This document shows, piece after piece, positions 56,998 through 64,000 of a stretch of 64,000 nucleotides of DNA (the stretch's first letter is position 1; each line of letters begins with the position of its first letter). A model generated the notes under the pieces. That model was not told where the DNA came from. It was given only the letters and a program-made list of their open reading frames with translations, and did not search any database. This DNA is from Ecytonucleospora hepatopenaei (taxonomy: Eukaryota; Microsporidia; Enterocytozoonidae). Where the stretch lies: assembly GCA_026692725.1 (NCBI GenBank), contig JAPMUG010000011.1:56751-120750 (forward strand), written 5' to 3'. Both the position numbers and the translations under genes were made by a program.

Positions 56998-57292
56998 ACA
57001 TATTGAAATTTACATATCGAATATTTACATATCGAAATTTTACATCACGTTTTTTACATATCGAAATTTTACATCACGTTTTTTACATATTGAAATTTAC
57101 ATATCGAATATTTACATATCGAAATTTTACATCACGTTTTTTACATATCGAAATTTACATCACGTTTTTTACATATTGAAATTTACATATCGAATATTTA
57201 CATATCGAAATTTTACATCACGTTTTTTACATATCGAAATTTACATCACGTTTTTTACATATCGAAATTTTACATCACGTTTTTTACATATA
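56998..57292 (+). repeat. Complex minisatellite of ACATATCGAAATTTACAT units
   Basis: Three short modules, TTACATATCGAAATT, TTACATCACGTTTTTTACAT and TATCGAATATTTACATAT, are shuffled in tandem about 13 times. The + frame is open by chance, which is why it looks coding. Confidence 0.9.
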
Positions 57293-57880
57293 GGTAAAAT
57301 TTCAAGGGCAAAAAGTAATGTAAACTTTTTAAAAGTTAAATTTTATTAGTAAAAAGTTACAAAAATAATTTCAACTTTTTAGGCAAAAATATTTTATAAA
57401 GCACAATTAAAACAAGAAAAAGGTAAAAAACTAACTTAAACATAATTTTATCAAATTATTTAACACCTCTTTTATTAGATAACATGTTTTTTAAATAAAA
57501 TTGTTTTTTTATTGTTGTATGCCACATCCTGACAAAATTTACAAATAATAGGTGTTTAAAATAAACTTGTGTATTTCTAAGTTTTAGCATTTTTATGTAA
57601 GTACAAGCATTATAGCATTCTTTTATATTTAATTAGTTTGAAAAGTTTATTTAAACTTTACAGCTTAAAAAACAAGTATTAGATAAAGTCATCCGTAGTT
57701 ATTTATTCAGTGATAAGTTTTTAATCAAAATAGAGTTTATTAATAAGTAGTGTTAAAAAAATAAGAACCATAATTTTGATAGGTTAAAAAATGTTATTTA
57801 GTAAATAAAAAAAGGTTTAATAAATAAATCTCTAATTTTCAAACTAATATTTATTTTGTCTCCTTTAACATGAAAGTCAA
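57293..57880. other. AT-rich stretch without genes
   Basis: About 590 bp between the minisatellites. No ORF, tRNA or obvious repeat. Confidence 0.5.
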
Positions 57881-58332
57881 TAATGTAATAATGTAATAAT
57901 GTAATAATGTAATAATGTAATAATGTAATAATGTAATAATGTAATAATGTAATAATGTAATAATGTAATAATGTAATAATGTAATAATGTAATAATGTAA
58001 TAATGTAATAATGTAATAATGTAATAATGTAATAATGTAATAATGTAATAATGTAATAATGTAATAATGTAATAATGTAATAATGTAATAATGTAATAAT
58101 GTAATAATGTAATAATGTAATAATGTAATAATGTAATAATGTAATAATGTAATAATGTAATAATGTAATAATGTAATAATGTAATAATGTAATAATGTAA
58201 TAATGTAATAATGTAATAATGTAATAATGTAATAATGTAATAATGTAATAATGTAATAATGTAATAATGTAATAATGTAATAATGTAATAATGTAATAAT
58301 GTAATAATGTAATAATGTAATAATGTAATAAT
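57881..58332. repeat. 8-bp minisatellite TAATGTAA, about 56 copies
   Basis: An uninterrupted, essentially error-free array of TAATGTAA over 452 bp. Because 8 is not a multiple of 3, the minus strand is open in all frames as an octapeptide repeat; this is not a gene. Confidence 0.97.
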
Positions 58333-58440
58333 TTCTGCGTTGGAAAATCCAATAAATTTTTAATTATCATTGAATATATTTTTAAGTTATCATTGATTAT
58401 TTATGGAAGGAAAATCTTTTGTTTGTTTTTAAATGTGGTT

Positions 58441-59095
58441 TTTTGTACTCTAAATTTTATTTTTAAAATAAAATATGAGCATAATAATGCAGAAACAGAA
58501 GATATATGGGAAGAACTTGATAAATAAAGGGATAATAATGAAATAAAGATAAATGACCTTATTGACAGTTAATTTTCAACTAACAATAAAATGGTAACTA
58601 ACAATAAAATGGTATAACACAATAAACAATTCTAATAATAGTTTAAGTAATAGTGGAAAAGTAGAAAAAATATTATTTGATAAAACAGAAAGAACAATTC
58701 ATAAACTACTAAACAACTTTATAAGTTTATTTTAAAATATAATTTATTATTTTAAATTAAAAGAATATTTTATAAAATTAGTTGAAGAAAAATACTATGC
58801 ATTAGATTTGAATACAGATGATGCTTTAAATTTAGTAGCAGATTTTTTTGAATTTTCAATAACATTAAATAGATAAATCAAATAGAATTGTATATAGAAA
58901 AACAATAATAAATAATAAATGTAGTAGAAAAAGAGACAAATTATGAAGTAATTGAAAATGTATTAATGAATTTGAATTTTTTGAAAAATGCATTTTAAGA
59001 TAATAATGTTAAACATTTCAAATTACACTTTAAAGATATGCAAAACAAAATAATCGAGAAGAGATTAAAAAACATAAATTTAAGTAATTAGTGTA
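58441..59095 (+). pseudogene. Decayed coding remnants, unknown origin
   Basis: Short protein-like pieces in the + direction separated by stops: KILFDKTERTIHKLLNNFIS near 58,660; LKEYFIKLVEEKYYALDLNT and DDALNLVADFFEFSITLN at 58,759-58,875; EVIENVLMNLNFLKNA near 58,950. Composition is like the secreted or cytosolic genes to the left. A lost subtelomeric gene is the simplest reading. Confidence 0.35.
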
Positions 59096-60000
59096 TGCTC
59101 ATATGCGTGAGTATATGGCACTGTTTTTTGGATGTTTGCATCGTGAGTTGATGACAGTTAAACCTGAGGTTTTAAGTAACTGTTGGGGTTGGTGGGTGGA
59201 TCGATTGGTTGATGGTTGACACATAGATGCTCGTGGTGGTGAGTCGTGGTTGTGTGGTTAAAGTTTGCTTGAGTTGGGTTCGGGATAGTGGGGTTGTTGG
59301 GTGGAGGTGCTTTAACTTGAGTGGTGTTCGTGTGTGTTGGGTGGGTGGTGAGTACTATTTGTTGTTCTTTAGGGTTTGTGCGGTGGTAGTTCGTAGGTCT
59401 GGGAGTGTATTTGAGGGGGGATTGTATCATTCTGTTTCCAGTAGTCTTAGTGGTAGATTACGTTTTTAGAGGGGTGAGGTCGGGGGGTTTGTTTTGGGGA
59501 GTAGTCTGTTTTAGTCTTTGGTGGGGGGGATGTGCATTGTGGTCGTGTGAATGGATTGGCGTGTTGAATTGGGGTAGGTGTTCTTTAAATAAAAACCTAA
59601 ATATAAGTGTTTTATATTTGTGTTGTGTGTGTTATATTACATCAGGTTGGGGTTTTTTGGTTATGAAAGAATTGTGGTTAGTTGTTGGCAGCGTGTGTTT
59701 GGATTGGTGTGGGTTTTGGTTGTGGGGGTGGGATGGGGTCTGGGGGCATGTGGGGTGGGTGGGGGGTAGGTGGTACACGCGTGGCGAGGGTAAATTGTGG
59801 GGGTTGTGCGTTTAGGTCGTTCTTGCTTGGTCGGGGGACCTAGACGGTGTGGTATTTAGTTTTAGTTCCGACCGATGTGCTTAACGTTTTGTTGTCGTAC
59901 ATTTGATAGTTGCGGTATATGGGTGGTTGTGTTGGGGGCTGTTTAACAGATGTAAGTGTTATTAGTAGGTAAATAAATGCTTATGTAGATATTTAAATGC
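59096..60000. other. G/T-rich strand-biased subtelomeric region
   Basis: After 59,100 the + strand becomes strongly G- and T-rich (GTGGGTGG, GGGGGG and TTGTGTGG blocks), with C scarce. Apparent ORFs on both strands are low-complexity products of this bias. 59,815-59,905 has more balanced sequence (GGTCGGGGGACCTAGACGGT) that I cannot identify. Confidence 0.6.
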
Positions 60001-60540
60001 CTGAGGTGTTAGGTATTTTTTATTAAATAAAGTTATTATTTTCAAGAAAATTTAGAAAAATATTTTAATAAAGTTATTTAATAAAATATATAAGTAAAGG
60101 TATAAATGATAAAGTATATGTGTATTTAAATAGTAAAAATAATTTAAAAAAGATACTTTATAAACTATTTACATGTTTTTATTAAATAAATTATATAAAT
60201 ATATACATTTATTAGGAAATATTATAAAATTTATAAAAAAATAAAAATATTTTAAAAGATAATAAAATTTAAGAGAAAAACAATGAGAGTATTAAATAAA
60301 AAAATATAAACTAGAAAATAAAAAAACTAAATTAAATACTTTAGTATATTTACATATAAAAAATACAAAACTATTAATAAGTTTATAAACCTAATAATAA
60401 ATAAATAATAATATATATAAATACTAGAAATAGTTACAAAAAGTTTAATTTAATTTAATAGTACTTAAAAAACATTATAATACCACTTAATGAGTAGTAA
60501 AACTAAAAACAAAGGAAAGAAAATACGTGAAAACAAAAAT
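60001..60540. other. AT-rich subtelomeric stretch
   Basis: About 540 bp of A/T-rich sequence with no ORF of note and no tandem array. Confidence 0.5.
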
Positions 60541-60602
60541 TAGATTATGATTAGTAGCGCGAGAAAACTTGACGGGGTGAAACGGAGTTAAAGTTTTGGA
60601 GC
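60541..60602. other. Short GC-richer segment before the satellite
   Basis: ATTAGTAGCGCGAGAAAACT, TGACGGGGTGAAACGGAG and GGAGCGCTATTG stand out from the A/T-rich flank. They recall rRNA in base composition, but I could not align them to SSU, LSU or 5S rRNA. Confidence 0.3.
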
Positions 60603-60772
60603 GCTATTGACTAGATATCTTACCTACGGTAAGCTATTGACTAGATATCTTACCTACGGTAAGCTATTGACTAGATATCTTACCTACGGTAAGCTATTGA
60701 CTAGATATCTTACCTACGGTAAGCTATTGACTAGATATCTTACCTACGGTAAGCTATTGACTAGATATCTTA
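60603..60772. repeat. 30-bp subtelomeric satellite, 5 perfect copies plus a partial sixth
   Basis: Units start at 60,603, 60,633, 60,663, 60,693, 60,723 and 60,753. Each contains the palindrome AGATATCT and the short hairpin TTACC-TAC-GGTAA. The sixth copy is cut after ATCTTA exactly where the TTAG array begins. Confidence 0.97.
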
Positions 60773-60791
60773 GTTAGTTTAGTTAGTTTAC

Positions 60792-60822
<31 letters not shown>

Positions 60823-61002
60823 AGTTAGTTTAGTTAAGTTAGTTAAGTTAGTTAGTTTTAGGTGTTTTAGTTAGTATGTTAGTAGTTTAGTTAAAGTTTA
60901 GTTAGTTAGTTTAGTTTAGTTAGTTTAGGTTAGGTAGTTAGTTTAGTTAGTTTAGGTTAGTTTTAGTTAGTTAGTTAGTTAGTTAGGTTAGTTTAGGTTA
61001 GT

Positions 61003-61069
<67 letters not shown>

Positions 61070-61273
61070 AGTTTAGTTAGTTAAGTTAGTAGTTTAGGTT
61101 AGTTAGTTAGTTAGTAGTTAGTTTAGTTAGTAGTAGTTAGTTTAGTTAGTTTAGTTTAGTTAGTTAGTAGTTAGTTAGTTAGTTTAGTTAGTTAGTTAGT
61201 TAGTTTAGTTAGTTAGTTTAGTTAGTTAGTTAGTTTAGTTAGTTTAGTTAGTTAGTTTAGTTAGTTAGTTAGT

Positions 61274-61304
<31 letters not shown>

Positions 61305-61354
61305 AGTTAGTTTAGTTAGTTAGTTTAGTTAGTTAGTTAGTTTAGTTAGTTAGT

Positions 61355-61393
<39 letters not shown>

Positions 61394-61461
61394 AGTTAGT
61401 TAGTTTAGTTAGTTTAGTTAGTTTAGTTAGTTAGTTTAGTTAGTTAGTTAGTTTAGTTAGT

Positions 61462-61492
<31 letters not shown>

Positions 61493-61534
61493 AGTTAGTT
61501 AGTTTAGTTAGTTAGTTTAGTTTAGTTAGTTAGT

Positions 61535-61569
<35 letters not shown>

Positions 61570-61662
61570 AGTTAGTTTAGTTAGTTAGTTTAGTTAGTTA
61601 GTTTAGTTAGTTAGTTAGTTAGTTTAGTTAGTTAGTTAGTTTAGTTAGTTTAGTTAGTTAGT

Positions 61663-61693
<31 letters not shown>

Positions 61694-61860
61694 AGTTAGT
61701 TAGTTTAGTTAGTTAGTTAGTTTAGTTAGTTTAGTTAGTTAGTTAGTTTAGTTAGTTAGGTTAGTTAGTTAGTTTAGTTAGTTAGTTAGTTTAGTTAGTT
61801 AGTTAGTTTAGTTAGTTAGGTTTAGTTTAGGTTAGTTGTAGTTAGTTAGTTTAGTTGTTA
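60771..61860 (+). repeat. Telomere-like TTAG/TTTAG array, inner block
   Basis: TTAG units mixed with TTTAG (common form TTAGTTAGTTTAG) fill the block, with a few TTAGG and TAG variants. The G-bearing strand reads towards the right end of the window. Confidence 0.8.
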
Positions 61861-62900
61861 GTTAGTGTTGTTAGTTAGTTGTGTTAGGTTTGGTTAGTTA
61901 GTGTTGTTTGTGTTAGGTTAGTTAGTGTTGTAGTTGTTAGGTTTGTTTGTGTTTGTGTAGGTTGTTGTGGTTAGTTTGTGGTTGTTGTGTTGTTGGTTGT
62001 GGTGTAGTGTTGGTTGTGTTGTTAGTTGTGTGTGTTTGGTGTTGTGGTGGTTGGTGTTGTGTTGGTGTGGTGTGGTTGGTTGTGGGTTTGGTGTGTGGTG
62101 GGTGTGGTGTGTGTTGGGTGGTGGTTGGGTGTGGTTGGTGTGTGTGGGTGGTGTGTGGTGGTTGGGTGGTGTGGTGGTGGTGGTGTGGGTGGTGGTTGGT
62201 GGGTGGTTGTGGTGGGTGGTGTTGGGTGGTGGTGGGTGGTGTGTGTTGGGTGGTGTGGGGTGGTGTTGGTGGGTGGGGTGTGGTGGTGGGTGTGGTGTGG
62301 GTGGTGGTGGTGGGTGGGTGTGGTGGGTGGTGGTGGGTGGTGGTGGGTGGGTGGTGGGTGTGGGTGGGTGGGGTGGTGGGTGTGGGTGGTGGGGTGGGTG
62401 GGTGGGTGGGTGTGGGGTGGTGGGTGGTGGGGTGGTGGTGGTGGGTGGGTGGTGGGTGGTGGGTGGGTGGGGTGGGTGGGTGGGGGTGGTGGTGGGTGGT
62501 GGGTGGTGGGTGGTGGGTGGTGGGTGGGTGGTGGGGTGGTGGTGGTGGGTGGTGGTGGGGTGGTGGGGTGGTGGGTGGGTGGTGGTGGGTGGGTGGGGTG
62601 GGTGGTGGTGGGTGGGGTGGTGGGTGGGTGGTGGGTGGGGTGGTGGGTGGGTGGGGTGGTGGTGGGTGGGTGGGTGGTGGGTGGGTGGGGTGGTGGGTGG
62701 GGTGGTGGTGGTGGGTGGGGTGGTGGGTGGTGGTGGGTGGGTGGGGTGGTGGGTGGGGGTGGGTGGTGGTGGGTGGGTGGGTGGGGTGGGTGGGGTGGGT
62801 GGTGGGGTGGGTGGTGGGGTGGGTGGGGTGGTGGTGGGTGGTGGGTGGGGTGGTGGTGGGTGGGTGGGGTGGTGGGTGGTTAGTTAGGTTGGTGTGAGGT
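61861..62900 (+). repeat. G/T-rich tract of GGTGGG units
   Basis: The TTAG array grades over ~180 bp through TTGTG and TGGTTG into GGTG, GGGTGGGTGG and TGGTGGGTGGGG, then returns to TTAG within ~60 bp. Dense GGG runs could form G-quadruplexes. Long open frames of Gly/Trp/Val are artefacts. Confidence 0.8.
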
Positions 62901-63378
62901 TGTTAGTTTTAGGTGTTGGTGTTGTTTTAGTTGTTAGGTGTTGGTTAGTTTAGTTAGTTAGTTTAGTTAGTTAGTTTAGTTAGTTAGTTAGTTTAGTTTA
63001 GTTAGTTAGTTAGTTTAGTTAGTTTAGTTAGTTAGTTTAGTTAGTTTAGTTAGTTAGTTTAGTTAGTTTAGTTAGTTAGTTAGTTTAGTTAGTTAGTTTA
63101 GTTAGTTAGTTTAGTTAGTTAGTTAGTTAGTTTAGTTAGTTAGTTTAGTTAGTTAGTTAGTTTAGTTAGTTAGTAGTTAGTTAGTTTAGTTTAGTTAGTT
63201 TAGTTTAGTTAGTTAGTTTAGTTAGTTTAGTTTAGTTAGTTAGTTAGTTTAGTTAGTTTAGTTAGTTTAGTTAGTTTAGTTAGTTAGTTTAGTTAGTTTA
63301 GTTAGTTAGTTAGTTAGTTAGTTTAGTTAGTTAGTTAGTTTAGTTAGTTAGTTTAGTTAGTTAGTTAGTTAGTTTAGT

Positions 63379-63409
<31 letters not shown>

Positions 63410-64000
63410 AGTTAGTTTAGTTAGTTTAGTTAGTTAGTTAGTTAGTTAGTTTAGTTAGTTAGTTTAGTTAGTTAGTTTAGTTAGTTTAGTTAGTTAGTTA
63501 GTTTAGTTAGTTTAGTTAGTAGTTAGTTAGTTAGTTTAGTTAGTTTAGTTAGTTAGTTAGTTTAGTTAGTTAGTTTAGTTTAGTTTAGTTTAGTTAGTTA
63601 GTTTAGTTTAGTTAGTTTAGTTAGTTAGTTTAGTTAGTTAGTTTAGTTTAGTTAGTTAGTTTAGTTAGTTTAGTTAGTTAGTAGTTAGTTTAGTTAGTTT
63701 AGTTTAGTTTAGTTTAGTTAGTTTAGTTTAGTTATAGTTAGTTAGTTTAGTTAGTTAGTTAGTTTAGTTAGTTTAGTTTAGTTAGTTAGTTAGTTTTAGT
63801 TAGTGTTAGTTAGTTAGTTAGTTAGTTAGTTTAGTTAGTTAGTTAGTTAGTTTAGTTATTTTAGTTTAGTTATTTTAGTAGTTAGTTAGTAGTTAAGTTT
63901 AGTTTAGTAATTATGTTAGTTAGTTTTATTTAGTTAGTTAGTATTTAGTTATTTTTAGTTTATTTAGTTAGTTAGTTATTAGTTAGTTAGTTTAGTTAGT
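62901..64000 (+). repeat. Telomere-like TTAG/TTTAG array, outer block reaching the window end
   Basis: Same units as the inner block, running to the last base. From ~63,790 onward small variants (GTTAGTGTTAG, TTATTTTAG) become frequent. Confidence 0.8.

Noticed and set aside
56924..57349. 141-residue + strand ORF over the minisatellite
   Set aside because: Translation of the ACATATCGAAATT units; no start context and an alternative frame is equally open.
57798..58370. 190-residue minus-strand ORF with an octapeptide repeat
   Set aside because: Pure translation of the TAATGTAA minisatellite; the repeat period makes every minus frame open.
59158..59815. ORFs on both strands in the G/T-rich subtelomere
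   Set aside because: Low-complexity, strand-bias artefacts without start motif or family match.
60541..60602. Possible rRNA fragment near the telomere (microsporidian rDNA can be subtelomeric)
   Set aside because: The GC-richer segment does not align by eye to conserved SSU, LSU or 5S blocks.
60603..60772. Could the regular 30-bp repeats be a CRISPR array?
   Set aside because: The copies are contiguous with no spacers, and the genome is eukaryotic.
61947..62897. Three overlapping + strand ORFs of 285-316 residues rich in Gly, Trp and Val
   Set aside because: They exist only because the GGTG tract lacks A and stop codons; all three frames are open at once and there is no complexity.

Overview
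The window looks like microsporidian nuclear DNA. It is extremely AT-rich and most coding sequences are intron-free. Intergenic gaps are short in the left half, proteins are mostly shorter than their yeast counterparts, and CCC/GGG-type motifs sit just upstream of many start codons. A degenerate mitosomal gene set (Tom40-like, Jac1/HscB-like) and Merlin transposons fit the same group. I cannot name the species. Gene names are family-level readings of the translations; no search was run.

Layout. (1) 1-33,650 is the gene-dense core. It holds a partial eIF3b-like gene, Tom40, Mpe1, Noc1/Mak21, Jac1/HscB, a Vma21-like protein, Hpc2/ubinuclein, Nog1, Rpf2, MCM6, eS6, a BIR (survivin-type) protein, eRF3, eS26, a KH protein, an Mte1/ZGRF1-like gene that may be spliced, tRNA-Asp and tRNA-Ser. 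Several signal-peptide or membrane proteins of unknown function lie among them, including a secreted kinase-fold protein at 32,580. Between about 16.6 and 22.5 kb the genes are swollen by Asn/Ile/Tyr-rich tracts, and several carry frameshifts inside those tracts. (2) 33,650-43,210 is a gene-free transposon graveyard: a Tc1/mariner element inserted in a structured dispersed repeat, a LINE tail, a pair of long inverted repeats about 5 kb apart, and a Merlin element with a perfect 8-bp target duplication. (3) 43,500-55,600 is a second gene island (Sel1-repeat protein, eS17, SEC11, eL8, a DUF1749 hydrolase, secreted proteins), again rich in Asn tracts. (4) 55,600-64,000 is subtelomeric: microsatellites, a second decayed Merlin, an 8-bp minisatellite, gene remnants, a G/T-rich stretch, a 30-bp satellite, then over 3 kb of TTAG/TTTAG repeats interrupted by a 1-kb GGTG tract. 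The G-rich strand runs 5' to 3' towards the right end, as expected if the window ends at or near a right telomere.

Functionally the core is housekeeping: 60S biogenesis (Noc1, Nog1, Rpf2), translation (eIF3b, eRF3, ribosomal proteins, tRNAs), mRNA 3'-end formation (Mpe1), replication and chromatin (MCM6, Hpc2), mitosome import and Fe-S assembly (Tom40, Jac1) and secretion (SEC11). The secreted and membrane proteins of unknown function between them are the likely lineage-specific, host-facing part.
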